This document shows positions 1 to 7,292 of a stretch of 9,286 nucleotides of DNA, in pieces. The position numbers and the translations under genes are program-made. The notes under the pieces are model-generated. The model worked only from the letters and a program-made list of their open reading frames with translations, had not been told where the DNA came from and made no database searches. The stretch is taken from NCBI GenBank assembly GCA_905206195.1, contig CAJLGN010000033.1:1-9286 (forward strand). The letters are read 5' to 3'. The DNA is from an uncultured Roseburia sp. (GTDB taxonomy: Bacteria; Bacillota; Clostridia; Lachnospirales; Lachnospiraceae). The first letter of the stretch is position 1. Every line of letters begins with the position of its first letter.

Positions 1-46
1 GGGTTAGGGGTAGCAGGACACGAGCGGGACGCATTGGAGGAAAGAA
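1..46 (+). other. Short left edge upstream of prpC; possible tail of an upstream gene
   Basis: These bases precede the first gene and hold its ribosome binding site, GGAGG at 36-40, six bases before the ATG. A stop codon TAG lies at 5-7 in one frame and could end an upstream gene. Another frame stays open until a TGA overlapping the prpC start. In Clostridia the 23S rRNA methyltransferase gene rlmN often precedes prpC, but too little is present to recognise it. No promoter is visible, so prpC is probably transcribed from further upstream. Confidence 0.3.
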
Positions 47-790
47 ATGAAGACGTTTTCCATGACGCACATCGGACGGCGACGTGAGACGAACCAGGAT
101 TATATGTATACGTCGGAGACGGCTGTCGGAAATCTGTCGAACCTTTTTCTTGTGGCGGATGGAATGGGGGGGCACGCTGCCGGGGATTACGCTTCACGGT
201 TCACGGTGGAGAAGATTCTTGAACAGGCCAAGCGATCAACGCAGACGGGACCTGTGACAGTGATGAGAGAGGCAGTGATATACGCAAATCGTCTCCTGAT
301 CGAGGAGGCGAATGCGGATGAGATGAAGGCCGGTATGGGCACGACGATTGTTGCTGCGGTCTGCGAGGGCGAAAGTCTTTACACTGCGAATGTCGGAGAC
401 AGCCGCCTATATATCATTAACCATGAGAAAATCACGCAGATTACCAGGGATCACTCACTTGTGGAGGAGATGGTTCGTCTGGGCGAGCTAGATAAAGCGG
501 ATGCAAAAGTGCACGAGAGGAAGAATATCATAACCAGGGCAGTCGGCGTGTCGGACGAGATTGCGGTGGATTTTTTTGAGACCAGGCTTGTGCCGGGAGA
601 TACGATTTTGATGTGCTCAGATGGACTCTCCAACATGGTCGAGGATGCGGATATCAAGCGCATCGTGCTGGGACAGAGAGATCTTGTAGAGAAAGCGGAG
701 ACGTTGGTGAGGTCTGCGAATGAGAACGGCGGAAGTGATAATATCACGGTTGTGCTGATTGAGCCGTTTTCGGAGGATGGAAAGGAATAG
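47..790 (+). CDS. prpC: PP2C-family Ser/Thr protein phosphatase (PrpC/Stp type)
   Basis: This is a metal-dependent PP2C/PPM phosphatase of 247 residues, the usual size for bacterial PrpC/Stp. It is expected to be cytosolic and to remove phosphate from the kinase encoded next door and from that kinase's substrates. The PP2C motifs appear in order: RxxNQD at 13-18, the metal-binding DGMGGH at 38-43, GMGTT at 96-100, NVGDSR at 115-120, TRDHS at 133-137, the CSDGL motif with Asp192, and GSDN with Asp231. The metal-centre acidic residues are therefore all present and the enzyme should be active. It has no signal peptide or membrane segment. The ATG follows a GGAGG ribosome binding site by six bases. 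The kinase gene starts 20 bases after its stop, the standard phosphatase-kinase operon arrangement. Confidence 0.96.
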   Translation: MKTFSMTHIGRRRETNQDYMYTSETAVGNLSNLFLVADGMGGHAAGDYASRFTVEKILEQAKRSTQTGPVTVMREAVIYANRLLIEEANADEMKAGMGTTIVAAVCEGESLYTANVGDSRLYIINHEKITQITRDHSLVEEMVRLGELDKADAKVHERKNIITRAVGVSDEIAVDFFETRLVPGDTILMCSDGLSNMVEDADIKRIVLGQRDLVEKAETLVRSANENGGSDNITVVLIEPFSEDGKE

Positions 791-810
791 AGAGCGTTTG
801 GAGGTTAAAT

Positions 811-2898
811 ATGTTGACAGAGGGAATGTATGTGGCAGACCGTTATGAGATATTAGGAAAGATTGGTGCCGGCGGTATGTCAGATGTATATAAGGCGAAG
901 GATCTGACACTGGGGAGATTTGTTGCGATCAAGGTGTTAAAGCCAGAATTTTCGGAGGATCTGACCTTTGTGACAAAGTTCCGCACGGAGGCGCAGTCGG
1001 CGGCGGGGTTGGAGCATCCCAATATTGTGAATATCTACGATGTCGGAAGTGAGCGAGGTATGCACTACATCGTGATGGAGTACGTGGAGGGTATCACCCT
1101 AAAGACTTATATTGAGAAGAAAGGACAGCTGTCCTTTAAGGAGGCGGTCAGCATTGCCATTCAGGTGGGAAGGGGCATCGAGACCGCGCATGTCAAGGGA
1201 ATCATCCACCGGGATATCAAGCCGCAGAATATTATTATTTCCACCGAGGGCAAAGTAAAGGTGACGGATTTTGGCATTGCCAGAGCGGCGAGCTCCAACA
1301 CGATCAGCTCCGACGTCATGGGCTCGGTGCATTATTCCTCCCCGGAGCAGGCCAGAAATGGCTTTGTGGACGGGAAGAGCGACATCTATTCACTCGGAGT
1401 GGTGATGTACGAGATGGTGACAGGGCGTGTGCCGTTTGACGGGGATACGACAGTTGCGGTCGCGATCCAGCATCTTCAGGAGGAGATGGTCGCACCGAGT
1501 GCTTACGCGCCGAATCTCCCGATTAGCATGGAGAAGATTATTTTAAAATGTACGCAGAAGAACCCGGATCGCCGGTATGAGTCGATGACGGCGGTGCTCG
1601 CCGATCTGAGAAAGGCGCTGGTGAGTCCGAACGAGGATTTTGTCGTTATGGTTCCTCTTGCAGCGCAGGATAAGACGCGCGTGATTGGGGCGGAGGACTT
1701 AAGACAGATCAAGAAGGAAGCCGGGAGTATCCATGTCAAGCCGGAGGAGATCGTACGCACACCAGTTGAGGAGGATCCTGAGGACGAGTTTGATGAGGAG
1801 GATGAGGGGGATCTGAATCCGAAGATGGAGAAGGCGATCACCATCATGGGAATTGTCGCGGCGATTGTGATTGTCATCATCATTGTGGTTCTGGTCATGA
1901 ATCTGTTCGGCGGATTCAAGCGAAAGCCGGCCAATGAGGGCAAAAATACACAGACGACGCAGACTGCACAGACGGAGGCCGGAGCAGAGAAGATCAAGGT
2001 GCCAGACCTTGCCGGAAAGACTTTTGAGGAGGCGAAGGCAGAGTTAAATCAGCTGGGACTCGGCATCAACAATAAGGGGGAGGTGTCCTCCGACAAATAC
2101 GAGAAGGGGGAGATTGCCAACCAGGATCCCATGACGGGAACGATGGTGGAGAAGAATACCACAGTCAGGGTGGTTATAAGTAGCGGCAAGGGAAGTATAG
2201 ATGTTCCGGACGTCGTTGGAAAGCGGGAGGCGGACGCGGTGGATCTGCTGGAAGAACAGGGATTTAAGCCGAATAAGACATATTCCTACAGCGATACTGT
2301 GGAGGAGGGATACGTCATTTCCCAGAATCCGACAGACGGAGCGAAGGCAAAAGAGGGCGATACGATCACTGTTGAGATCAGCCAGGGCGTGGAAGCGGTG
2401 ACGGTGCCGGATGTGTCGACGACGTACAAGTCTGAGGAGCAGGCAAAGCAGATGCTCGCAGATTTCAATGTGTCTGTGACGACGGCGTATCACGAGCAGA
2501 TCCCAGCAGGAATTGTCACAGGACAGAGCATCGAGGCCGGAAAGAAGGTGGAGAAGGGAACGGCGATCACCATCACAGTGAGCAAGGGACAGGAACCCTC
2601 ACAGGTAGTGACACCGGCAACCTACAAATTCAAGCTGACAATCAAGCCGCCCGCAGATACAACAAATGTATCCGGGGCAAATATTGTGCTGTACGACACG
2701 GCTGGAAATGTGTTGGAACAGTGGACGAATCAGCCGATCTCCTCCTTCGGGACGGATGGACTGTCGCTCTCTAAGACAGGGCTTATGGCGAGCAGCGGCA
2801 AGCTTGTCATCACGTGGCTGGATTTAAACAGCAATAAGATCAATGATCAGAACGTGGATGTGAGCGCGGACAATGGAGCTTTTATCAAGGAATCATAA
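811..2898 (+). CDS. prkC: Membrane Ser/Thr protein kinase with three PASTA repeats (PrkC/Stk1 type)
   Basis: This 695-residue Hanks-type kinase senses muropeptides or cell-wall state in its known relatives and phosphorylates cytosolic proteins. The kinase domain spans about 12-270: glycine loop GAGGMS at 19-24, VAIK with Lys41, Glu60 as the likely helix-C glutamate, HRDIKPQN with catalytic Asp135, DFG at 153-155, and an activation loop with Thr164, Ser166 and Ser167 ahead of SPE at 177-179. A charged linker with an acidic run at 320-334 leads to one hydrophobic membrane span at about 343-366. Three PASTA repeats follow outside the cell, each opening with VPD or a close form: about 395-461, 462-529 and 530-595. 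A further segment of about 100 residues (597-695), polar and probably beta-rich, follows the last repeat and is not an obvious PASTA unit. The start is supported by GGAGG at 800-804, and rsgA begins 11 bases after the stop. Confidence 0.97.
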   Translation: MLTEGMYVADRYEILGKIGAGGMSDVYKAKDLTLGRFVAIKVLKPEFSEDLTFVTKFRTEAQSAAGLEHPNIVNIYDVGSERGMHYIVMEYVEGITLKTYIEKKGQLSFKEAVSIAIQVGRGIETAHVKGIIHRDIKPQNIIISTEGKVKVTDFGIARAASSNTISSDVMGSVHYSSPEQARNGFVDGKSDIYSLGVVMYEMVTGRVPFDGDTTVAVAIQHLQEEMVAPSAYAPNLPISMEKIILKCTQKNPDRRYESMTAVLADLRKALVSPNEDFVVMVPLAAQDKTRVIGAEDLRQIKKEAGSIHVKPEEIVRTPVEEDPEDEFDEEDEGDLNPKMEKAITIMGIVAAIVIVIIIVVLVMNLFGGFKRKPANEGKNTQTTQTAQTEAGAEKIKVPDLAGKTFEEAKAELNQLGLGINNKGEVSSDKYEKGEIANQDPMTGTMVEKNTTVRVVISSGKGSIDVPDVVGKREADAVDLLEEQGFKPNKTYSYSDTVEEGYVISQNPTDGAKAKEGDTITVEISQGVEAVTVPDVSTTYKSEEQAKQMLADFNVSVTTAYHEQIPAGIVTGQSIEAGKKVEKGTAITITVSKGQEPSQVVTPATYKFKLTIKPPADTTNVSGANIVLYDTAGNVLEQWTNQPISSFGTDGLSLSKTGLMASSGKLVITWLDLNSNKINDQNVDVSADNGAFIKES

Positions 2899-2909
2899 CA
2901 GGAAGTCAT

Positions 2910-3788
2910 ATGCAGGGAAAGATCGTAAAAGGAATTTCCGGATTCTACTATGTGCACATAGCGGAATCCGGAATTTATGAATGCAAAGCAAAAGGAGTAT
3001 TCCGCAATCAGAATATCAAGCCGCTGGTGGGGGATAATGTCGAGATTGCCATTTTGGATGAGAGGGAGAAGCTCGGAAATATCGAAGAGATTCTTCCGAG
3101 AAGCAACGCCCTCATACGCCCGGCGGTGGCGAATATCGATCTTGCGCTCGTGATATTTGCGGCGGCGAAGCCGCAGCCCAACTTTAATCTGTTGGATCGC
3201 TTTCTCATTATGATGGAATATCAGAAGGTGCCAGTGACAATCTGTTTTAACAAATCTGAGCTGTTGCCGGAGAAGGTCTTGCATGGCTTTTCGGATATTT
3301 ATGCTGCGTGCGGGTATCCTGTTGCCTATACTTCCGCAAAGCGGCAGCAGGGAATTGAGGAGCTTTTGTCACTGCTGGACGGGAAGACCACAGCGGTGGC
3401 AGGCCCTTCCGGCGTGGGGAAATCTTCCCTGATCAACTGTCTGCAGCCAGGGCGTCAGATGGAGACTGGGGCGATTAGCAAAAAGATTGAGCGCGGGAAG
3501 CACACGACCCGCCATTCGGAGATTATCCCGGTGTGCGGAAACACTTACATCATGGACACGCCCGGATTTTCCACGCTGAATATCCCCGGCTTTCAGAAGG
3601 AGGACTTACAGCAGTATTACAGGGAATTTGCGCGGTATGAGCCATACTGCAGATTTCAGGGATGCAGTCATATCGGTGAGCCGGACTGCGGCGTCAAGGA
3701 GGCTTTGGAAGCGGGGAAGATCAGTCCGCTGCGCTATGAGAATTACAGACTTTTGTATGAAGAATTAAAGAATATGAAGAAGTATTAG
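2910..3788 (+). CDS. rsgA: Ribosome small-subunit GTPase RsgA (YloQ/CpgA)
   Basis: RsgA is a circularly permuted GTPase that binds the 30S subunit and helps its late maturation. At 292 residues it has normal length. An N-terminal OB-fold (about 1-65) precedes the permuted GTPase domain, where the motif order is G4 (NKSE, 114-117), then G1/P-loop (GPSGVGKSS, 165-173), then G3 (DTPG, 216-219). The C-terminal zinc-binding motif is Cys247, Cys252, His254 and Cys260. The G4 motif ends in Glu rather than the usual Asp, which is unusual for a guanine-specific site. The gene lies 11 bases after the kinase. CpgA, the Bacillus homologue, is a known PrkC substrate, so the operon fits a functional link. 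The start is supported by AGGAAG at 2900-2905. Confidence 0.96.
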   Translation: MQGKIVKGISGFYYVHIAESGIYECKAKGVFRNQNIKPLVGDNVEIAILDEREKLGNIEEILPRSNALIRPAVANIDLALVIFAAAKPQPNFNLLDRFLIMMEYQKVPVTICFNKSELLPEKVLHGFSDIYAACGYPVAYTSAKRQQGIEELLSLLDGKTTAVAGPSGVGKSSLINCLQPGRQMETGAISKKIERGKHTTRHSEIIPVCGNTYIMDTPGFSTLNIPGFQKEDLQQYYREFARYEPYCRFQGCSHIGEPDCGVKEALEAGKISPLRYENYRLLYEELKNMKKY

Positions 3789-3803
3789 ACGGCAGAGGAG
3801 AGG

Positions 3804-4466
3804 ATGGACTGTATGAATTGTTTATCACCATCGATATTATCGGCAGACTTTTCAAGACTGGGCGAGCAGGTGAAACAGCTGGATGAGGCTGGCGCCCAGT
3901 ATGTACATATTGATGTTATGGATGGGATGTTCGTGCCGAGCATTTCTTTTGGGATGCCGGTGATACGGGCGATCCGACCGTGCAGTGACCGCATCTTTGA
4001 CGTGCATTTGATGGTGGAGGAGCCCGGGCGATACATTGCAGATTTTGTGGAGGCTGGCGCGGATCTTCTCACCGTACACGCGGAGAGCTGCAGACATCTC
4101 GACCGCACTGTGGAATCCATCAAGGAGAGAGGGATCCTGGCGGGCGTCGCCTTAAATCCGGCGACGCCTCTGGCCGCGGTGGAATACCTTTTGCCGAAGG
4201 TTGACATGGTTCTTGTCATGTCCGTGAACCCTGGCTTTGGGGGGCAGAAGTTCATTCCCTACACTCTGGAAAAAATTCGCGATCTGAAAAAGATGATCGA
4301 CGAGAGGGGATTAAAAATAGATATCGAGGTGGATGGCGGCGTAAATTTGGAGAATGTGACGGCAGTTATGGACGCAGGGGCAAATATCATTGTCGCTGGA
4401 AGCGCGGTGTTTACGGGGGATGTCGTGGAGAATACGAGCCGGTTTTTAACGATTATAAATTCCTGA
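3804..4466 (+). CDS. rpe: Ribulose-phosphate 3-epimerase
   Basis: This enzyme interconverts D-ribulose 5-phosphate and D-xylulose 5-phosphate in the non-oxidative pentose phosphate pathway, in the cytosol. The (beta/alpha)8-barrel shows all family signatures: LSPSILSADF at 7-16, HIDVMDG at 35-41 with metal ligands His35 and catalytic Asp37, HLMV with His68, MSVNPGFGGQKF in the middle, and VDGGVN with catalytic Asp177. The phosphate-binding AGSAVF lies near the C-terminus. At 220 residues the length is typical. The start is uncertain: the ATG at 3804 follows AGGAG by only three bases, whereas the ATG at 3813 gives MNCLSPSIL, the commoner family beginning, nine bases after GAGAGG. It sits 15 bases after rsgA in the same operon, a common Gram-positive order (rsgA-rpe-thiN). 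Confidence 0.96.
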   Translation: MDCMNCLSPSILSADFSRLGEQVKQLDEAGAQYVHIDVMDGMFVPSISFGMPVIRAIRPCSDRIFDVHLMVEEPGRYIADFVEAGADLLTVHAESCRHLDRTVESIKERGILAGVALNPATPLAAVEYLLPKVDMVLVMSVNPGFGGQKFIPYTLEKIRDLKKMIDERGLKIDIEVDGGVNLENVTAVMDAGANIIVAGSAVFTGDVVENTSRFLTIINS

Positions 4467-4489
4467 TCAAAAAAGCAAGGGGGTGTGCA

Positions 4490-5149
4490 ATGAGGCACTT
4501 TTTGGTGGTTTCCGGCGGGGAGATTGACGATGGATTTACCGTCCGGGCGATGGATGAGCTTCGCCCGGATATTCGGATCGCTGCGGATTCCGGGATGGAA
4601 TTTTTTTATCGAACAGGGAGATGCCCGGATGTGATTGTCGGGGATTTCGATTCGGTGGAGGCAGAGGCACTGGAATTTTTCCGGGGACAGCCGGGGATTG
4701 AATTTCGTGAGCTAAACCCCGTGAAGGACGATACTGATACAGAGTCTGCGATACGGATCGCCATCTCGATGGGGGCAGAGCAGATCACCTTGCTGGGCGG
4801 GACGGGGAGCCGCCTGGATCATGTCCTTGGAAATATTGAACTGCTGGGGATGGGACTTAAGGCTGGGGTTCCAATAACCATGCTCGATGCGCACAACCGC
4901 ATCCGTATGGTGCAGAGGGGCATTGCAATCTGCAAGGAGGAGCAGTTTGGTTCTTATGTATCACTGCTTCCCTACACGGGGAAGGTGGAGCATCTCACTC
5001 TTGCTGGGTTTAAGTATCCACTCATGGATCACTGTCTGGAGGGCTTTTGCTCGCTCGGCGTGAGCAATGAAATTGTGGAGAACCGCGGCATCATCACATT
5101 TGACGGGGGAATTCTGCTGGTGATCGAGTCGAGAGATGAGGGGAGATAG
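4490..5149 (+). CDS. thiN: Thiamine pyrophosphokinase (thiamine diphosphokinase)
   Basis: ThiN transfers pyrophosphate from ATP to thiamine, giving thiamine pyrophosphate and AMP, so it converts imported or salvaged thiamine into the active cofactor. The 219-residue protein shows the catalytic-domain signatures: AADSG at 31-35, GDFDS at 51-55, the acidic KDDTDTE cluster at 79-85, and GGTGSRLDH at 103-111. The C-terminal half (about 135-219) is the beta-sandwich thiamine-binding domain, here a weaker match. It is the last gene of the close-packed operon, 23 bases after rpe, with AAGGGGGTG as ribosome binding site seven to ten bases before the ATG. No TPP riboswitch is visible upstream, so control is presumably by the operon. 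Confidence 0.93.
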   Translation: MRHFLVVSGGEIDDGFTVRAMDELRPDIRIAADSGMEFFYRTGRCPDVIVGDFDSVEAEALEFFRGQPGIEFRELNPVKDDTDTESAIRIAISMGAEQITLLGGTGSRLDHVLGNIELLGMGLKAGVPITMLDAHNRIRMVQRGIAICKEEQFGSYVSLLPYTGKVEHLTLAGFKYPLMDHCLEGFCSLGVSNEIVENRGIITFDGGILLVIESRDEGR

Positions 5150-5180
5150 CCGGAGTGCGGTTTGGCTTGGAGCATAAAAA

Positions 5181-5216
5181 ATGAACGTTTCAAACATGGA
5201 TATAAAGGAGAAATAG
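5181..5216 (+). other. Possible 11-codon leader ORF before ychF
   Basis: A micro-ORF runs ATG to TAG and would encode MNVSNMDIKEK. It has its own plausible ribosome binding site (GGAG at 5169-5172, eight bases upstream). It ends six bases before the ychF ATG, and the ychF ribosome binding site (AAGGAG, 5205-5210) lies inside its last codons. Short ORFs arise easily by chance, so coding is unproven. The arrangement would allow translational coupling. No terminator or sigma-A promoter is evident in this 73-base gap. Confidence 0.22.
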
Positions 5217-5222
5217 AAGATT

Positions 5223-6323
5223 ATGAAATTAGGTATCGTTGGACTTCCAAATGTGGGAAAAAGCACGCTTTTTAATTCTCTGACGAAAGCGGGCGCGGAA
5301 TCTGCCAATTATCCGTTCTGCACGATTGATCCCAATGTTGGGATTGTTGCTGTGCCGGACGAGCGCCTGAAAAAATTGGGTGATATGTATCACTCGAAGA
5401 AGGTCACGCCCGCGGTCATTGAATTTGTCGATATTGCAGGGTTGGTAAAGGGTGCGAGCAAGGGCGAAGGCCTCGGCAACCAGTTTCTTGCGAATATCCG
5501 CGAGGTTGATGCCATCGTGCATGTGGTGCGGTGTTTTGAGGATACGAATGTGGTTCATGTCGACGGGGAGGTGAACCCCGCGAGAGATATTGAGACGATC
5601 AATCTGGAGCTGATTTTCTCGGATGTGGAGATCTTAGAGCGCAGGATTGCGAAGGTGGCGAAGCAGGCGCGGATGGATAAGACACTCGCGAAAGAGCTTG
5701 AACTTCTGGAGGCGGTGAAAGCGTATCTGGAGGAGGGCAATCTGGCCAAGACATTCGAGGTGCCGCAGGACGAGGATGCGGAGGGTTGGTTTGCCTCCTA
5801 CAATCTGCTCACCGCAAAGCCGGTGATCTATGCGGCGAATGTCTCCGAGGACGATCTGGCGAATGACGGTGCGGACAATCTGCATGTGGCTGCTGTCCGC
5901 AAGATGGCGGGGGCAGAAAACAGCGAGGTGTTCGTTATCTGTGCTCAGATTGAGCAGGAGATTGCGGAGCTCGATGAGGATGAGAAAGCGATGTTTTTGG
6001 AGGACTTAGGGCTCAAGGAGTCCGGTCTTGAGAAGCTGATTGCGGCGAGCTACAGCTTGCTCGGACTGATCAGCTATCTGACCGCCGGGGAGGATGAGAC
6101 GCGGGCCTGGACGATCAAAAAGGGCACGAAAGCGCCGCAGGCGGCAGGGAAAATCCACTCGGATTTTGAGCGCGGATTCATACGCGCCGAGGTCGTCAAT
6201 TACCAGGATCTTCTGGATTGTGGGAGTTTGTCCGCGGCAAAAGACAAAGGAATCGTGGGGCTTGAGGGCAAGGAGTACGTGGTGAAGGACGGGGATGTCA
6301 TGCTGTTCCGCTTCAATGTGTAA
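5223..6323 (+). CDS. ychF: Redox-regulated ATPase/GTPase YchF (Obg family, OLA1-like)
   Basis: YchF is a universally conserved Obg-family P-loop protein that prefers ATP and associates with ribosomes; relatives have roles in translation fidelity and oxidative stress. The 366-residue product has the normal length and ends. The N-terminus [18 protein letters not shown] carries the P-loop (7-15), and [20 protein letters not shown] carries the G3 region and following switch. The nucleotide-specificity motif is NVSE (206-209), the NxxE form that accounts for ATP preference in this family. A helical hairpin insertion (about 130-190) and a C-terminal TGS domain (about 280-363, with [10 protein letters not shown]) complete the protein. 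The start is fixed by family homology. The AAGGAG at 5205-5210 lies an unusually long 12 bases upstream. It follows thiN by 73 bases and may share its transcript. Confidence 0.97.
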   Translation: MKLGIVGLPNVGKSTLFNSLTKAGAESANYPFCTIDPNVGIVAVPDERLKKLGDMYHSKKVTPAVIEFVDIAGLVKGASKGEGLGNQFLANIREVDAIVHVVRCFEDTNVVHVDGEVNPARDIETINLELIFSDVEILERRIAKVAKQARMDKTLAKELELLEAVKAYLEEGNLAKTFEVPQDEDAEGWFASYNLLTAKPVIYAANVSEDDLANDGADNLHVAAVRKMAGAENSEVFVICAQIEQEIAELDEDEKAMFLEDLGLKESGLEKLIAASYSLLGLISYLTAGEDETRAWTIKKGTKAPQAAGKIHSDFERGFIRAEVVNYQDLLDCGSLSAAKDKGIVGLEGKEYVVKDGDVMLFRFNV

Positions 6324-6374
6324 AGAAGCAGTCAGACCTAAATTCTCGGAGAAATGGAATAAGTAAAAAGAGAG

Positions 6375-6419
6375 CGCATATATTTTTCCAAGGAGCAGGG
6401 GGGAAATATATGCGTTTTT
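6375..6419 (+). terminator. Strong hairpin with T-run after ychF, overlapping the start of the next gene
   Basis: CGCATATATTT (6375-6385) pairs perfectly with AAATATATGCG (6404-6414). Four more pairs (two G-U, two G-C) extend the stem to 15 bp around a 10-base loop. TTTTT follows at 6415-6419, so the structure resembles an intrinsic terminator for ychF, although the lower stem is AT-rich. The right arm contains the ATG of the downstream small gene (6410-6412). The purine-rich ribosome-binding tract lies in the loop and inner stem, so the hairpin could instead or also control translation of that gene. Confidence 0.5.
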
Positions 6420-6667
6420 GTGAATTAGAGCGAAAGGAAGTCATCAACGTCACGGATTGTAAATGCCTTGGCAACGTCAGAGATCTGGAGTTTGACGAGT
6501 GTGAGGGAGTGATAAAATGTCTGATCGTGCCGGGGCCAGCCAAGTGGCTTGGATGCGCGTGTCGAGAATTTGAGCTGTTCATTCCCTGGTGCCATATTGT
6601 AAAAATTGGGCCGGACATCATTTTGGTGGACATCGAGGAGAAGGAGTGCAGACGTAAGCTGAAATGA
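6410..6667 (+). CDS. YlmC/YmxH-family sporulation-associated small protein (PRC-barrel-like)
   Basis: This 85-residue protein matches the YlmC/YmxH family of small PRC-barrel-like proteins found in spore-forming Firmicutes; the molecular role is not established. Family features are the opening MRxCELxxKEVINV, the CLGNVRDLEF strand near 19-28, the glycine/proline turn IVPGPAKW at 39-46, and the ending IPWCHIVKIGPDIILVD at 58-74. It is rich in cysteine: nine residues at 4, 17, 19, 31, 37, 49, 51, 61 and 80. It has no signal peptide or membrane segment. The ATG follows AGGGGGG (6397-6403) by six bases, but both sit in a strong hairpin. A YlmC-like gene just before nrdR is a familiar Clostridia arrangement as far as I recall. 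The 93-base gap to nrdR contains a separate promoter. Confidence 0.85.
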   Translation: MRFCELERKEVINVTDCKCLGNVRDLEFDECEGVIKCLIVPGPAKWLGCACREFELFIPWCHIVKIGPDIILVDIEEKECRRKLK

Positions 6668-6695
6668 CAACTGGCGCCGCGGAGTCGCAATGTTA

Positions 6696-6724
6696 TTGAC
6701 AATTGCAGGACGGACAGATATACT
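6696..6724 (+). promoter_or_regulatory. Sigma-A promoter of nrdR
   Basis: TTGACA at 6696-6701 and TATACT at 6719-6724 are separated by exactly 17 bases, matching the sigma-A consensus at 11 of 12 positions. Transcription should begin near 6731, giving a leader of about 30 bases before the nrdR ATG at 6761. Confidence 0.85.
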
Positions 6725-6738
6725 ACCATATATAGAGA
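6723..6738 (+). promoter_or_regulatory. Weak candidate NrdR box at the nrdR promoter
   Basis: CTACCATATATAGAGA matches the published NrdR-box consensus (acaCwAtATaTwGtgt) at 11 of 16 positions, including the central ATATAT. It overlaps the -10 element and predicted start site, where a bound repressor would block transcription. No convincing partner box lies 31 bp upstream, unlike the pair before the reductase gene, so autoregulation is only a possibility. Confidence 0.3.
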
Positions 6739-6760
6739 AAAATACACGTGGAGGTGGTAT

Positions 6761-7213
6761 ATGAAGTGTCCGGTTTGCAGCAGCGAAAATACCAGGGTTA
6801 TTGACTCGAGACCGGCAGATGATAATAATTCAATCCGCCGCCGCAGACTGTGTGATGAATGCGGCAAGCGTTTTACCACATACGAGAAGGTGGAGACGAT
6901 CCCGCTGATCGTGATTAAAAAGGATAATACCAGGGAGCAGTACGACCGCTCCAAGATTGAGGGCGGGGTGCTGCGTGCATGTCATAAGCGCCCGATTTCC
7001 ATCAATCAGATCAATCTGCGCATCGACGAGGTGGAGACCGAGATTTTTAACCGGGAGGAAAAGGAGATTCCAAGCACGATCATCGGTGAGATTGTCATGG
7101 ATAAATTAAAAGATTTAGAGGCGGTGGCTTATGTTCGTTTTGCCTCTGTGTACCGGGAGTTCAAGGATGTAAATACCTTTATGAGTGAGCTGAAAAAGAT
7201 ATTGGATAAATAA
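6761..7213 (+). CDS. nrdR: Transcriptional repressor NrdR of ribonucleotide reductase genes
   Basis: NrdR senses ATP/dATP through an ATP-cone and represses ribonucleotide reductase operons when dATP is high. The 150-residue product has the normal length. A zinc ribbon occupies 1-42 with Cys3, Cys6, Cys31 and Cys34, followed by the family stretch GKRFTTYE at 35-42. The ATP-cone covers about 47-137 and starts PLIVIKKDNTREQYDRSKI. The signature VAYVRFASVYREF closes the cone. The ATG is placed six bases after GGAGG (6750-6754), downstream of a near-consensus promoter. A terminator follows its stop, so it appears to be transcribed alone. Its expected target, a reductase gene with two NrdR boxes, lies about 1.2 kb downstream. 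Confidence 0.97.
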   Translation: MKCPVCSSENTRVIDSRPADDNNSIRRRRLCDECGKRFTTYEKVETIPLIVIKKDNTREQYDRSKIEGGVLRACHKRPISINQINLRIDEVETEIFNREEKEIPSTIIGEIVMDKLKDLEAVAYVRFASVYREFKDVNTFMSELKKILDK

Positions 7214-7220
7214 CGAAAGG

Positions 7221-7247
7221 GATGCCGTTTGCGCGGTATCTTTTTTT
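7221..7247 (+). terminator. Intrinsic terminator of nrdR
   Basis: GATGCCG (7221-7227) pairs with CGGTATC (7234-7240), with one G-U pair and a 6-base loop, and is followed by seven Ts (7241-7247). It begins eight bases after the nrdR stop. In the opposite direction the hairpin is followed by a less regular T-rich stretch, so it might also help to end transcripts from the convergent globin gene. Confidence 0.85.
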
Positions 7248-7292
7248 GGTGTTTTCCGGATGACCACTCACAGCCCGCAAGTGCAGGAAGAG

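Noticed and set aside
1503..1997. Minus-strand open frame of 164 codons inside the kinase gene
   Set aside because: It is antisense to the conserved kinase, with low-complexity Ser/Thr runs caused by the acidic and hydrophobic codons on the other strand.
4467..4489. TPP riboswitch before thiN
   Set aside because: The gap to rpe is only 23 bases, too short for a riboswitch, and no THI-box motif is seen upstream.
5150..5222. A separate sigma-A promoter for ychF
   Set aside because: TTGGAG and TATAAA-like words occur, but no pair has a spacing of 16-18 bases.
6343..6353. Small palindrome TTCTCGGAGAA after ychF
   Set aside because: Five base pairs around one base cannot form a real hairpin, and no T-run or promoter context gives it a role.
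6313..6954. Minus-strand open frame of 213 codons across the YlmC-like gene, nrdR promoter and nrdR start
   Set aside because: It runs antisense to two recognisable genes and a near-consensus promoter, and its translation resembles no known protein.
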